This document shows, in pieces, positions 1 to 11,433 of a stretch of 64,000 nucleotides of DNA (positions are counted from its first letter, which is position 1; each line of letters opens with the position of its first letter). Origin of the DNA: Kappaphycus alvarezii (Eukaryota > Rhodophyta > Florideophyceae > Gigartinales > Solieriaceae); assembly GCA_002205965.3 (NCBI GenBank), contig NADL03000748.1, forward strand, positions 2,232,001 through 2,296,000, given 5' to 3'. The position numbers and the translations under genes are program-made. A model generated the notes under the pieces. It was not told where the DNA came from. It saw only the letters and a program-made list of their open reading frames with translations, and did no database searches.

Positions 1-767
1 CGCGCCAAAGAACTTGGCGCGGGCGCTTCTCAGCGCGAAAACAAAACCTGAGGAGGTCAGAAAGATAGGGAGGACGGAGGGGACCGGTCCGTAATTAGCG
101 TCGTGAGCAGAGTCGAAACAACTTGTCGAAATGGCGTTGGCCTCTGCAGAGGATAGTGTAGTATGCCCTGGGAAGGCGTTTAGCAACACAAACTCATGCA
201 AAGCACAAGCACCCAATCCAAACCGAATACTGGGCGCTACCTTGTCTTGCCGAGCATATGGACCTTTTACCTATCGCCATCGACATTTACGGACAAATAG
301 GGTCAACAGTGCTGTGACTATGGACCGAGATGAAATAGTCAGTGCGAAATGAACACATAAATAATCTCAAATGTGAGGCAAAAGATGACTTCAAAATTGA
401 AGTTAACAGTGGAGATGCGTTCGCTGATCCCCCAAGGATTGAGGTACCCTTGGTACAGTATACTAGCCATCCGTTTTGGCGATCGAGTAAAGGGAGAATC
501 TTTCAGACACATACCATTCCTACATGGTAGCATCGCTGAAGATGACCATCAACAAACTTTTCCGACTGGATGTTATTTTCCCTTTTCGTTCAGACCCTTT
601 CTTTTTGAGTCTTCGTTCTGTCTTCTCTCTTTTACTCTCCCGACCCTTGCTCCTTTCCTCTCGTTTCAGAGCTGTATCGCCGTTATCTTTCCTATTTCTG
701 CTGGTTTATTACCCTTAAGCTCCTTGATCTCATTCTCTTCTCAGTTTCTTTTTTTGATTAATGGAAT
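1..767 (+). other. Left-edge region upstream of Copia-1, possible LTR/leader
   Basis: No coding match is seen. The first 21 bases form a hairpin (CGCGCCAA, loop AGAAC, TTGGCGCG). A CT-rich tract occupies about 570-740, the kind of leader often found in front of fungal or oomycete genes. The Copia-1 gag starts just downstream, so this stretch is where a 5' LTR and leader would lie. No primer-binding site could be assigned. The true LTR start may be outside the window. Confidence 0.35.
317..404 (+). repeat. Direct repeat copy A, matched at 24362-24450
   Basis: About 88 bp here align with 24362-24450 at roughly three quarters identity by eye; both contain TATGGACxGAxATGAA and AxATGTGAGGCAAAxGATGA. 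The copies flank the Copia-1/gypsy nest. The simplest reading is that they are remains of the two Copia-1 LTRs, but the match does not extend cleanly to either side, so a short dispersed repeat is possible. Confidence 0.45.
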
Positions 768-1545
768 TTGACGGAATACAGCAATAATTATCCATCTCCG
801 TTCGTCCAATCTGGAAAAATGGCGGCTGCGACTGATGCAGTCAAAATCAGGATCGACAAGCTTCAGAATGCGGCAGACTATCCAATCTGGCGAATCTATC
901 TCACGGAGCTTCTGAACCGTGACTCGCTACTTACTTGCATCTCCGATCCGCTGGTGGATACCTCTTCCATGTCAGTCGCAGCGCGTAATCGTTACAAGAG
1001 AGATGACATCAACGCAAGCTCTCAAAGTGTTCTTCATCTCGGTGAGGAACCGATCATTACCATCAGCGATATCTCGTATACTGGTGCGTCTGCGCGGGGT
1101 GTGTGGAAGACATTGGACGTCAAGCATCAACTAGAAAATATCCAGAGCAAACTGAACCTTCGCTCCCGTCTTCAAGCGCTGAAATAGAATGAAGAGCTTG
1201 ACTTCTAAAGTCAAGTGGAAGAGTTTGAGAAGATCTTTTCGGATCTTGCTCATCTGAAGGATCCATTCAGGGACTTGTATAAGGTTGGATGGCTACTCAG
1301 AAGCTTTCCTGAATCTTTTTTCTTCATTGCAGTCATTTCAGACTCGTATAATTTGGACTTCATTTCTGTTAAGGACATTGACGAGTCTGAGATGAATTGA
1401 CACCAGGATGCGAAATCGAAGACACCTGAGCAGATCTCTTTACCAAAGGCTCTAAGTACCATCTCCCGGAGCCCGAAGTCAAACATCGAATGTTGGTACT
1501 GTCACAAGAAGGGTCTCACGATGTCTGAGTGTCGCCTCCACATGA
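768..1545 (+). pseudogene. Copia-1 gag remnant with damaged zinc knuckle
   Basis: The first 140 codons have the usual Copia Gag N-terminus: a hydrophilic start, then a KLQNAADYPIWRIYLTELL segment matching the family pattern L-x-NYxxWxxxxxxxL. A TAG ends this frame at 1185-1187. At 1491-1532 another frame encodes CWYCHKKGLTMSEC, a CCHC nucleocapsid knuckle whose His is replaced by Leu (CTC for CAC, one base). In the family Gag packages the element RNA. Here it is broken by stops near 1186 and 1398 and by frame changes. Confidence 0.75.
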
Positions 1546-1818
1546 GAGAGCATCGCAGAAATAGAAATCGCTTCAAGCGCCGGAACTTTCCTGGCCTAAA
1601 TCGTCAACAACATCAGCTGTTTCGGTACAATGCACCAAAGAACCGAAGAAGCATTGATCCCCCTTCCCTCTTTGACGACAAACTGAACAATGACTTCGAA
1701 GAAGCTGGAGATATAAAAGGAAACGTCGGTAACTCCAGTGGCAGTCGAGGTAAATTCTCGAACTGCGGCTTCAAGACCCGCCTGGCCTCGATGCAAACTG
1801 AATAATGGCAAAGAAGCA

Positions 1819-1950
1819 ATGAAACTTGATAGCGGAGCTAACGATTTTTTGTTTGAGACAGATCGTGCTTTAGCCACTGTCTCCCTGTTTTACGATCTAT
1901 CGTTACCACCTGCAATGGTTCTTCGCACATCACTGGAAAAGGTTGCGTAA
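1819..1950 (+). pseudogene. Copia-1 aspartic protease fragment
   Basis: The frame starting at 1819 reads KLDSGANDFLF. The LDSGA box at about 1825-1839 is the catalytic Asp-Ser/Thr-Gly motif of retrotransposon proteases, which cut the Gag-Pol polyprotein. The rest of the protease is not clearly continuous, and the flap and second-half motifs cannot be assigned. Its position between the zinc knuckle and the integrase is as expected for Copia. Confidence 0.6.
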
Positions 1951-2249
1951 CTTTCGGGCTTATCTACCCTGGGGGCAGCGCTGCCATGTTGAATATGGAA
2001 GCGAAAAATGCCCAGGCTTCAACGAGAACATTGTATCCCTGACGAAACCCGAATGGGTGATCAAAACGCTCTTGATCATTCGTGATGAAAACTGGCAGAG
2101 ATATCATGCCATCCAACCCGGGAATGGGCGTTTGATCTTCAAGCTGGAGCAAAGTGACGGACTTTTCCTTTTCTTCCTCCTGTCAGGAACCCTACACCGC
2201 GTGCACTTTCGTCGCACACCAAGGATGACAAAGAAGAATTCAGAAGATG

Positions 2250-3210
2250 GAATGAAACACTAGGACACACTGACATGAAGCGACTACTCAACAACTCTAA
2301 CGCCACCATCGGTGTACTTTTTTTTGCAAGAAAAATGCAAAAAAAATCCATTGCATCCCTTGCATTGAAGCAGTGACCAAGAGAGCCCCAGTTCCTACAA
2401 AACTTCAAGGATCCACAAATCCCTGGACCTGACACACAACTACCCTTCCGGGAAGATACCAAATCCCTCGCTGAGTGGAGCGATTTACTTTGCGGTCTTT
2501 CTAGACGGTGACTCAGCAATGTCTGCCGTATAATTGCTCAAGGAGCGCACAGGTTGCAGCACAGACGATTGGCAATGTCAGTCTCTCGAAGAGAATGAAC
2601 GCGCGGGAAGGATGTGAAGGATAAAATTGGACCGAGCGGGTGAGAATCGGGTTGAAGAATTTCAGAACCATGTTCGAGGAAAAGCAATGGTTCTCTTATA
2701 CTCCCCTGCGCATGCACATCAGTCAATCTGTTCAGCAGAGCGATTGATTCAGGAACTATCAAAGGTTACTGGCATCCTTTTGATACTACTAAGCTTCCAT
2801 CCTTCCTGTGGGGAGAAGCTGTTTCCCATGCAAACTGGTTGAGAAATAGGCCACCTGCTGGTAGGGTGGATATGGAAATACCATACACCATTTGGTACGA
2901 CGAAAAGCCAGAAGTTTCAAATTTCATACCATTTGGGCAACCTGGATATGAACTTCGGTACCATTCAGAGACAGAACGAGGAAGAAGTCTGCTACCACGG
3001 AGTATCTTCGGTCATTTCGTCGGAATGGATAGCCCCAACACGCTTTTTCGCATCTACCGCCCTCAAGAAAAGAGCATCGGAGTTTGCCGGGCTGCAGATT
3101 TCACGAAACTAAGAGAAGACACGAAGTTGGCCTACTTCGCATCTCTTATTGACAACATCTCCCGCACTCGCGATATATCTGAAACAGATGATCCTCACAC
3201 GGCTATTTAA
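2250..3210 (+). pseudogene. Copia-1 integrase remnant
   Basis: An HHCC-like zinc domain begins with WNETLGHTDMKRLLN (about 2250-2294) and continues with CIPC at about 2350-2361 in another frame. The core shows YFAVFLDGDSAMSAV near 2480-2530 around one catalytic Asp, then YSPAHAHQSICSAERLI near 2700-2750, which contains the catalytic Glu (AER). The C-terminal part (2839-3210) is the best preserved and carries IPYTIWYDEKPEVSNFIPFG, a pattern typical of Copia integrases. Stops and frame changes separate the blocks. The enzyme would insert element cDNA into host DNA, but it is not functional here. Confidence 0.75.
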
Positions 3211-3390
3211 ATGGAGAAAGCGCTCGCCACGGCAATGTATGCTCACAATGCTAACCCGGTCACGAATTTCAAAGCAAAACTGAGAGATTCAAGGATCCCT
3301 AGATCCTATAATGATGGTTACAAAATCCCCGATTGGGCCGAAGTAATCGACAGAGAATAAAAGCCCTGATGGAGAGAAATACATGGAAAT

Positions 3391-4230
3391 ATGGAAAGTC
3401 AGATCCGAACGACAATCCACTACCGTACACATAGGATTTCAGATATAAGAATACTTCTGGACAGAACGAATTGCTTTTTCAAAAAGCCAGTTGCTGCCTC
3501 AGAGGAGACGTTAAGGAGAAGTATAGTGATTACGATCCAAACAACATCTACGCTCCAGTGGCCCGACATGAAACCATCAGAATGCTTGTTGCGAAAGTCG
3601 CCGCTCAGGTCCTTATCTTCGAAGGCCTCGACATCGCCAGCGCATATCTTTACGGTAAAATGGATGTAAAAGTACGCATAGAACAACCTACGGACTCTTC
3701 TGGAAATGTGGAAAAGCCGAGATACAACGTTCTTCTCAACAAATCGCTGTATGGTGGCAATCAATGTGGTGCCATCTGGGGAACGCTGTTTCACAGAGAA
3801 GCCACTTCTTGAGGATCCCTGCAGTCCCGTGTCGACCAACGCTTGTATTTCCTCCCATGCTCTGTCGGATTAGTGAAAATCTTATCTGTCGTTCACGATG
3901 TTGCGTTCGCGAGCAACAACCATAGACTGCTGAATGATGTCAAAAAGAAATTCTCTCCTGATTTTAGTCAAACTATTAGGACCGTTGTCCTTTTTGATCT
4001 GTTGGACCATGAAGCGCAACCAATCTGGAATCTCCATCTCACAGACGTCGTGCCTTAAGCGTCTTCTTCATGAGCACTACCTAGCCCATGTCAATCCAGT
4101 CCCAACACTACTTCCTCTCAATGCTGACCTCACTTCGATTCATTACGGAGATCGACCCTTAAACAATCGTGAACATTCCAGATACCGCTCATTGATTGGC
4201 GCACTAATATAAGCTGCAGTCTGCACTCGA
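3391..4230 (+). pseudogene. Copia-1 reverse transcriptase remnant
   Basis: The frame at 3471-3812 reads YAPVARHETIRMLVAKVAAQ and then EGLDIASAYLYGKMD, the conserved Copia RT blocks including the first catalytic Asp. The YVDD catalytic box, expected at about 3894-3905, reads VHDV, so catalytic Asp and Tyr positions are altered. A stop near 3810 and later frame changes split the domain. A further piece (3934-4212) covers the thumb region up to ALDL-type sequence. RNA-templated DNA synthesis by this copy is not possible. Confidence 0.8.
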
Positions 4231-4289
4231 CCAGATGTCTCTTTTGAATGTGGTTTTCAGGTAAGGCAAATGCACGCTCCAGCGCGAAG

Positions 4290-4855
4290 ACATCTTGTCC
4301 TTGGAAGCGGGTGGATCGATACCTTTCAGGCACGCTACGTATGTCTATTTCGTATCGATCCTGCAACTCCAAACTATTTGTCACGTACAGTGACGCCGAC
4401 TGGGCAGGGTGCGGAGAGATAAAAGATCAACTTTTGGAATTATTCTATGTGTGAATGGCAGTCCAATCCTGTGGAGCTCAAAGCGTCGATCGAACATTTC
4501 GCTTAGCTCTGGAGAAGCTGAGTACATTGCTCTATCTTACCGCGCGAATCAGACAATTTGGCTATGGAGACTATTCCTTGAAATGCGAGATAACTACCCC
4601 TACGATGAGAAAATGAAACTGCTACAAACAAGGATTCTCATTGACAGCACGTCTGCACTATCCATTGCCAAGAGAGAGCAAGTGTTGGGGCTAAAAAAGC
4701 ACATAGAGGTCAAGATTCATTCCGTCAAGAACGCGATTGAACCTGGGATGGTCGAGATTACTCACCTGAGCAGGGTGAAACAACCCGCCGACATGCTGAC
4801 AAAACCTGTGGATGGTTCCACTCTGAATGGATCACTTCCTCTGATTTTAATGTGA
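4290..4855 (+). pseudogene. Copia-1 RNase H remnant
   Basis: This domain is nearly complete over two frames. It shows YSDADWAG (about 4388-4411), SKRRSNISLSSGEAEYIALS (about 4470-4530) and DSTSALSIAK (about 4641-4670), which contain the Asp, Glu and Asp catalytic residues of Copia RNase H. It ends with the usual ADMLTKP motif at about 4789-4809, near the end of Copia pol. One frameshift lies near 4430. RNase H removes the RNA strand during cDNA synthesis. Confidence 0.85.
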
Positions 4856-5337
4856 AATGATGGAAATGAGTAAGTTGTACATGAGTTCATTTCTGTTTAT
4901 CTTGTTTTATGTTTTTTTGAATATGTGGGATATTTGTTCAATGCGATTTGGAAGAACACGGACAGGGACAAAACTTTTCCTTACGACTGAGTTTTTTTCC
5001 CCAATGGGTTTTTATCTTCCGTTGAAGTTTTTTAATGGTGTTAGCTCCAAGTAACTCATTCATGATTGAAGTAAACCGCAATTTTGATGAGAGCGATCTT
5101 CTCAAGTGCCATCCACTGTTAAATGAAGAAGCCGCATAAATGATGCGCGGAGGCAATATTTGCACGAAACAGACGATTATAAACCCACTACCATGTGAAA
5201 AGACGCAACGGGCTTGTGCAAGTCATACACGTTTACATATCTCCCCGAATAACGCTAGGATAGCAAGATTGTTGGCGCAAAATCTTTGCATTTGAGGGAA
5301 AGAAGCCGCTTTATAGAACAGAGTTTGCAGATTTAGC
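4856..5337. other. Non-coding stretch, possible left part of Copia-1 3' LTR
   Basis: A purine-rich run around 4850-4870 directly follows the end of pol and could be the polypurine tract that primes plus-strand synthesis. No ORF of note and no convincing match to bases 1-767 are seen. The stretch ends at the left LTR of the outer gypsy. Confidence 0.35.
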
Positions 5338-5803
5338 TGCTTCGATTAATTTGGAATGCGGGAGGCGCTTGGGCGAAGTACTATACACGCCTGGAGAGAA
5401 CGGGGGAAGCTCAAGGGTTACGAGAAGAAAACAACGGCAAGAGAATTTGTCGGAGGGTTGGAAGGTTTGGAGGTGCGAGGGCCGAGATATCGGTGGCAAA
5501 CAAATACTGTTTCGTACCTCGTTCGCACTGTATGCTACCCAACACCCTAACGTAGCACACATGTCTGCTTCAAGAAACTTCGATGGTACTGTACTGTAGC
5601 TCTTTTATTCCGACACTAAGCAATGCGGTATATAACACCCCTAGCGAGGGGAAAGTAGAGAGAAGAAAAGGATACAACAATATCAGCACTTTTCCAAACT
5701 CTGGCATCCCTCCACCTCCTTTCTACGATCACTACCACTCCTTCCTCCGCGTCACGCTCCCTTCCCGCAACTCGCGCGAGACCCAACACTCGCGCCCTCA
5801 ACA
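5338..5803 (+). repeat. Outer gypsy 5' LTR
   Basis: The sequence starts TG and ends CA. From 5351 it matches 23561-24014 over about 453 bp; the first 13 bases align only loosely. It contains a TATATAA box at about 5631-5637 followed by CCCCTAGCGAGGGG and a CT-rich 3' part, a plausible promoter layout. A GTACTGTAC palindrome lies at about 5586-5594. Confidence 0.85.
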
Positions 5804-5820
5804 TGGTACTTCTGTCGAGG
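5804..5820 (+). promoter_or_regulatory. Outer gypsy primer-binding site
   Basis: TGGTACTTCTGTCGAGG begins immediately after the CA end of the 5' LTR. The leading TGG pairs with the CCA end of a tRNA, as expected of a minus-strand primer site. I did not identify which tRNA it matches. Confidence 0.55.
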
Positions 5821-6013
5821 AAGGTGATGCTCCAGCAGCTGCATCGACTCACATATTTCGTGGGGACTCCGACGTAAAAGGTTCTTTTCTTCCTTGAGAA
5901 CGTTATGAAGCGGTAAAAGGGAGGAAGGTAAGCAGCTCGAGCTTCTGTCCCACCTAAATAGCGAAGCGTTCGACTTTCTCTTTCAGAAGTTTACGAACGA
6001 GAAAGGAGATCTT

Positions 6014-6531
6014 TTGCCAGAAGAAAAGACTATGACGTTGTCAAGGCGCGACGCTGGAGAAGTCCGGAAAATTTGTCAGCCACATGAAGCTATTCGGCGC
6101 ACAATGGATGCAAGACTCGATACGGCTAGACTTACTGAATCGATAAGGAAAATGGACTCGTTCCTCGCGAAAACGAATTTCAATAAGAAGGAAATTTCAG
6201 CATTCTACATAAAGCCGCTATGGAACACTAGGAACTAGTCCCGTATATCATCTACCGCAGTCCGAGGGACTAATAGTCGATGAAGTCCATTATAGCCGAT
6301 AATGATGAAGGTAAGAAGGCGTTCGAGTCGCAAAAGTTCGCGAACTCTTCGCCTATAGCCGACCCCATAATGGGAGCTGGTGCAAGTTTAGTCCCCGACG
6401 AGGGAAAACCAGGACCGTCAAATCCGGTCATTACCGTTGAGAAAAAGGCACAGCGGCTGTTGATTCGTACTGACTCCCGGTACCAGAAGCAGAAGAAAAT
6501 GTGTGTAGCTTGGTTACAGCTTTCGAAGACC
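6014..6531 (+). pseudogene. Outer gypsy gag, 5' part
   Basis: Two overlapping-frame ORFs (6014-6238, 6280-6531) are charged, Lys/Glu-rich and without a recognisable domain. They are placed in gag because they lie between the primer-binding site and the zinc-knuckle segment that resumes at 17891. Reading is cut at 6531 by the inner gypsy; the last five bases, AGACC, are its target duplication. The capsid region seems shortened compared with usual Ty3/gypsy Gag. Confidence 0.5.
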
Positions 6532-7496
6532 TGTGGTGTAAGGCGGTACGAAGGTGTGCGTCGCCGCCGATAGCGCGCAGTGAAGGAAATGATGGAAGCT
6601 ATTCGGAAATGACATGGTTTACTTTTTTGGATGATACTATTCACTAATCGACGCGGGCCAAGGCCAGGCTAATACCGCATGTCGCAGCACAGTAATCAGG
6701 CTACCTGCTGTATGTACACATGGCTTACACCTGGCTAACAAGTTTTGCACTTACGGAGTGCAATGTACACTACACGGACAGGATGTGCAGGTGGCAGTGT
6801 TGCATGGGTGGTCACACTAGATATTCTTGCATAGAGCGTGGCCCTCCGTGGCACTCATTACTGAATGTAGAGCACAGAGCGCCCTGACACTGGATACTTT
6901 GTGGATATTTGTATGAGGTGGCTTCCCAACCACAAGCCTATGGAATCGCTGATTTTCGTATCAATAAGCTATTTCGCTGAAGCAGTGCAAGTTGTACTAA
7001 TAGAACTAGTAGCCAGCCAGTTGCTTCAATTTTAAATGGAACCGTCGGAGGCTCCGAACTACTCTCTTTTTGGAAGTGAGAAGCACGATCGAGTGACCCC
7101 CTGTTTCCCGGCGAAGCCGACGCGCGTGCGTTTGCGAACCGACTCAGGCTAGGCGTCCTCTTTCACTCCGGCGCGTTCCCGCGTCCCCCCCCTACCACCA
7201 CCCTCTACCGAAATCTAGGCCCCTTCAGCTGCGCAAACCTACTGCGTACAGGAGACCCACGATTCCAGGAACTTTTACAAGGCTCACCCCTTGGGCGCCA
7301 CTTCGGTTGCGCTTGAATTGTAGCATACGACCTTCACCCCTCTCCCCTTTCTTCGCCCTCCGCGTTGTTGTTGTTGTTGTTGTTGGTTCCCCTTTTTTGT
7401 TGGTCGTTTCCAATCTAATTTCTGTTCCAAAGCCAGACTCTAATCGCCCTACATCCTCTGGTCTACCGGCCGGACCCGAACCCAGATTGCACTACA
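6532..7496 (+). repeat. Inner gypsy 5' LTR
   Basis: It begins TGTGGTG and ends GCACTACA (TG...CA). A GTT microsatellite lies at about 7363-7385. It matches 16934-17885 along its full length, with an unusual number of one- to three-base length differences. The choice of 7496 as the end rests on the AGACC duplication found after the other copy. Confidence 0.88.
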
Positions 7497-7960
7497 TTTT
7501 CTGATCTCCCGACCTAGAATCGGGTGGGACTCCAGGTGGCTTTCGGGTCCCTCTTTTCAACTCTCCGACTCGAGCGAGTCACCCGCCTTTGTTCAAGCGA
7601 AGTACTTGGAAGTTAAGCTGGTCAAGGCATCGTTGCTTGTATTCTTGTCATTGTTTGTCATCGTCGTTACTGTTGTTACTGTTTGTTCCGCCGTTGATCG
7701 AGTGAAGTACTAGGCAGTTAAGCTGGTCAAGGCATCGTTGCTTGTTCTCGCTGTTATCATTTTTATTGTTTGTTTCTTGATTCGTTTTATCTGTTTGGCT
7801 TTTTGTTTAAGTATGTCGAGCCGTCAATCGGGAAGAAGCAGGTCGAGTGGGCCCTCTCGAGCGTTGCGCTCAAATTCAAGATTAAGTCCTGGATAGAGGC
7901 AATATTTGGCAATCGATCTTCCGCAAGAGCTGAAGGTTCGCAAGACACAGAAAATCTCGT
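7497..7960 (+). other. Inner gypsy leader with a tandem 5S-like repeat
   Basis: No clear primer-binding site abuts the LTR; TGGGACTCCAGG at 7525-7536 is a possible displaced one. Two copies of a roughly 43-bp unit (7598-7640 and 7701-7745) share AGTTAAGCTGGTCAAGGC. AAGTTAAGC resembles the A-box core of 5S rRNA genes. No coding signal is seen. Confidence 0.4.
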
Positions 7961-8552
7961 GTGCAAGATGGTGAATCGGCCATGTCCGCGCCAAGCGCCA
8001 GACCTTCGAGCTCGCAGGCATTTCCCCGCGAACGCACACTTTCCGAAAACCTGGAAGCGGCAACGGCATACAAAAGTCAGATCCTTTCAGAAGGTCAAGG
8101 CAGTACGGAGGTTCGGATGGCTACGGAACACCGTCAAGTGGTGGAGCGAGCCATGGTGCAAGCTACCCAAGAAGTTGCTCGCTTGCCCGGCAGGAGGAAG
8201 GGACTCAAGGACGCACCGGTGATGCCCCAGTCGTATCATCCCAGCAGCCGCAAGGAGTTCAAGGGACATCCGGGCCAACTGGGTTTACCCACTCGGGGGT
8301 GATCTTCTAATGTCAAGGTTCAACTCTGAAAAGTCCGGGCCCTGGACTTCAGACAGGGTCACATTCGTCAGTACCCAACCGCAGTCCGCCCAAGCGACGA
8401 CTGTCGCCGTTTCTCAAGCAACTCCGCAGTTACCGATTCCATCGGGACCTTCAGGAAGTTCTCCCGATTTAAGAGAACCTAATCCGGATTCAATGCGTTC
8501 GTCACAAGTACAGGCTACAGCGAGTATTGGCAACCAACAGGGCCACGGCTAG
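7961..8552 (+). pseudogene. Inner gypsy gag remnant
   Basis: Two consecutive ORFs (7961-8302, 8310-8552) encode Ser/Pro/Gln-rich, disordered sequence with a short helical, charged piece. No capsid core and no CCHC knuckle can be found before the protease starts at about 8884. Much of Gag therefore appears deleted or unrecognisable. Assignment to gag is by position only. Confidence 0.45.
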
Positions 8553-8883
8553 ACCTTAACGGGTCTGACACACTTATACCGCATAGTCAACCGCAAGTGG
8601 TACAAGTTCTACCGACTTCGGCAGGAGCGCCGACGCCCCCGTCGAGTTGCTGGACGCAAGGGATAGTACCGCCGCCGTCGCCAGTGGCGCCGATTACCGT
8701 GGAGGCCCTTCACAGGCTGTGAGGGTAACCTGGACGGAAGAACCGGGATGAACGAGCATCAGAGGCCAAGTTACGCGTGCATACGCGGGGAGACAGAGGT
8801 CACCATGGAGGAGTGCCTCACGTAAGGAGACCCTCCGCCGACCATTTTCAAAATACACTCCACCCCATCTTAGGGAGCTCTGC

Positions 8884-9306
8884 TTGTTAATGCACAAACT
8901 TATCTACAAGGCATACGCCGAGATTGGACTCACCATTACCGCAACAGCACGTTGCTTGACTGTGCTGGACACTGGGGCAGGTCCAAAATTTGTGCACCAG
9001 AGCTTATTTCCAGAAGAATCGCTCGCTAAATTACGAATGACGGGGTTAACTACCGTTAGAGATGTTAATGATCGATTGATAAGCTCTTTGGGGATCGCAG
9101 CCCTGGTAGTTCGCTTCGGCAACTACAGAGTAAAAGTCGATTTCATTTTCTGTGCAAGTTTAGCAGCGCCCGTGATCCTAGGATGCGATTTCTGTGACAG
9201 GTTCATTGAATGCATCCATCCCCGCTCGCGCAAGGTAGTAATGGATGATGGAATCGAAGTGCCGATTGTACGACGACCTTTGGAACCGGTCAAGGGACTG
9301 AAATAG
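8884..9306 (+). CDS. Inner gypsy aspartic protease domain
   Basis: This 140-codon open frame has VLDTGAGPKFV at about residues 28-38, where DTGA is the catalytic motif, and PVILGCDFCDRF at about residues 97-108, matching the conserved ILGxDF block of retropepsins. Spacing between the two fits the family, and no stop interrupts the domain. It is one of the best-preserved domains of the element. It normally cleaves the Gag-Pol precursor. The frame closes with TAG and the RT starts about 550 bp later in another frame, so it is a surviving module of a dead polyprotein. Confidence 0.75.
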   Translation: MLMHKLIYKAYAEIGLTITATARCLTVLDTGAGPKFVHQSLFPEESLAKLRMTGLTTVRDVNDRLISSLGIAALVVRFGNYRVKVDFIFCASLAAPVILGCDFCDRFIECIHPRSRKVVMDDGIEVPIVRRPLEPVKGLK

Positions 9307-9855
9307 GAACAGAAGGAGATTCAAGAGAGCCTACATGCTCCGAAGTGGACGGGACGCAGCTCGAATAAGATCAAGTCAGCCGAGCGTGTACTGATCCCCG
9401 CAAGGAGTCAGACTTTCGTTCATGCAACAACGCAACGCTTCGGTCCGATCTTAATCGGACCTAATGAACGGACCTTCCACCGACACGGCATAATGGCCGC
9501 CAATGGTGTACACCAAGTTGAATCACTTCAACCTTTCAGTATTCTAGATGCCAACTGCTCTGTAAAAGACTTCCTACTTACCAAAGGAAATGGTATTAGG
9601 AACTGCACTACCGCACCCCTCTTTTGTGATTTCCAGTATGATGCAAATTGCGAAGGTTCTTGGGATGGAACCGCAGGAATCCCACCCACCACTTGTACCC
9701 GAGCCCGTCACATTGGACTCTACTCGTTACATGAGGACAACTAGAGATATACCCAGTGATCAAACCCATCCGGGGGCTCTCATTTTCCTCCTCCCGGAGA
9801 CTATCCGGTACTCTATGCGACCCTCTCTCGAGTTTCGCAGGAGAAACAATACAAG

Positions 9856-10698
9856 ATGGCCGGGTTCATTCAACGTACATTGGACAAGGACACTGCAGAT
9901 AAACCGACCTTGGAGGACGTCAACCCCGAGCATCTGTCTAAGGAATGGCAGGAACGAGTACGAGAAATGCTCATGAAGTTCCCGGAAATGTGGGATGGTA
10001 CGCTCGGAAAGATAAACACAATGGAACACCGCATCGATCTGCAGCCGGATACCAAGCCAATCTGCTCGCAGCCATATCGAGCCGGCCCCAAGCAACGAGC
10101 CGTTGCTCAAGCCGAAATCGATCGCATGCTCTAACTCGGAGTCATCGAACGCGCCACTTCACCCTGGGCGTCACCAGTTGTCTTCGTTCCGAAGAAGGAC
10201 GGAACATTACGGTTTTGAATTGATTATCGCCGCCTAAATACGGCTACAATAAGGGATACTTGTACCATACCAAAGACTGACGAATGCATTGACTCCCTTG
10301 GTCATGCGAACATCATTACAACCTTAGATTGTAACTCAGGTTATTGGCAGATCCCTCTGTGTAAGGGAGGTATGAAAAAGACCGCGTTCACATGTCGTAC
10401 AGGACTCTGTCGCTTCCTAGGGATGCCGTTCGGACTTACTAATGCCCATGCAACGTTCCAACGAGCACTCGATATACTGCTCTCAGGTTATAAGTGGAAA
10501 ACCTGCCTGGTCTACCTAGAAGATGTCATCATCTACTCGAATAACATTGAGGAACATTACAAGCATATGGAGGATATCCTCGCTTGTATGCATCGTGCAG
10601 GTATTACGTTGAAGCTTTCTAAGTGCGACTTCTTCACAAACACAGTCCATTACCTTGGCCACAAGATCCGTCCAGGTCGCCTCGGGACAAGGCAGTAA
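9856..10698 (+). pseudogene. Inner gypsy reverse transcriptase
   Basis: Recognisable blocks are HRIDLQPDTKPICSQPYR, then GVIERATSPWASPVVFVPKK, IDYRRLNTATIRDT, TLDCNSGYWQIPL (first catalytic Asp), FLGMPFGLTNAHATFQRALD and LVYLEDVIIYS. The YxDD catalytic box reads YLED at 10513-10524, so the first Asp of the pair is Glu. A TAA at about 10132 and a TGA at about 10216 interrupt the frame. A frame change near 10690 leads to the connection segment. Ty3/gypsy affiliation is clear from the FGLTNAxATFQ block. Confidence 0.88.
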
Positions 10699-11360
10699 CC
10701 GCCGCTTTGAAGGACGCGAAACACCCTCGCGATAAAACCAAGCTTAAGTCCTTTCTAGGACTTTTTAATGTATATAGACGCTTCGTTCCACGGTTCTCGC
10801 ATATTGCCGGACTACTCAATAAGCTTCTCAAGAAGGAGATGCCTTTTGAGCTATCTCATCTTAGTGAAGGGAAGCCCAAGCGTTCAATACGCTTTTGACC
10901 GCAGTCACTAAACCTCCGGAGCTTGCTCTACCAAAGTTAGGACTTCCCTACTCTGTTACCCCGACGCCAGTGATTATCAAATTGGTTGCGCGCTCTTTCA
11001 GGTCCACGAGGGTGGAGAGCGAAAACCAATTGGCTATTGGAGCCGATCCCTCACCGCTGCGGAGAAGAACTACTCCGTCACGGAGAAGGAATGTTTAGCA
11101 GTTGTTTGGTCACTGCTCACTCTAAGACCATACCTCATGATGGAACACTTCACCGTACACACTGATCATGCTTCGCTCAGATGGCTTCTATCTGTGAGCG
11201 ACCCTTCTGGTCGACTCATGCGCTGGAGATTTCGCTTTAGCGAGTAAGACTTTGATGTGCAGTACAAGAAAGGTATTAAGAACTGCCAAGCGGACACACT
11301 TTCACGCCTAAGGACCGCGGGAGAGACTACAGTGGAAGTCGACACGAAGGTCTCGTGACT
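10640..11360 (+). pseudogene. Inner gypsy RNase H
   Basis: After a connection block (SFLGLFNVYRRFVPRFSHIA) the RNase H reads almost uninterrupted from 10963: DASDYQIGCALFQVHEGGER, SLTAAEKNYSVTEKECLAVV, HTDHASLRWLLSVSD and NCQADTLSRL. These hold the Asp, Glu and Asp catalytic positions. A single TAA at about 11247-11249 lies near the end, after RFRFSE. An upstream TGA near 10896 and a frame change separate it from RT. Confidence 0.87.
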
Positions 11361-11433
11361 CCCCGGCGAAATATTAACTTCTGCACCGGCCCGTTATCAG
11401 ACAATTGAAGATAGTTCGTCCGAGTTATTGCCC

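Larger units (their letters stand above)
768..4855 (+). mobile_element. Copia-1: decayed Ty1/Copia internal region
   Basis: Gag, protease, integrase, reverse transcriptase and RNase H remains follow one another in Copia order (integrase before RT), all on the plus strand but in changing frames with many stops. Every domain has at least one frameshift or nonsense change, so the element is dead. The 3' end is followed after about 480 bp by the outer gypsy LTR. The 3' LTR of Copia-1 may therefore be split between 4860-5337 and 24015-24890. Confidence 0.8.

Noticed and set aside
7601-7640. True 5S rRNA gene
   Set aside because: Only the A-box-like core is present; intermediate element, C box and stems are missing.
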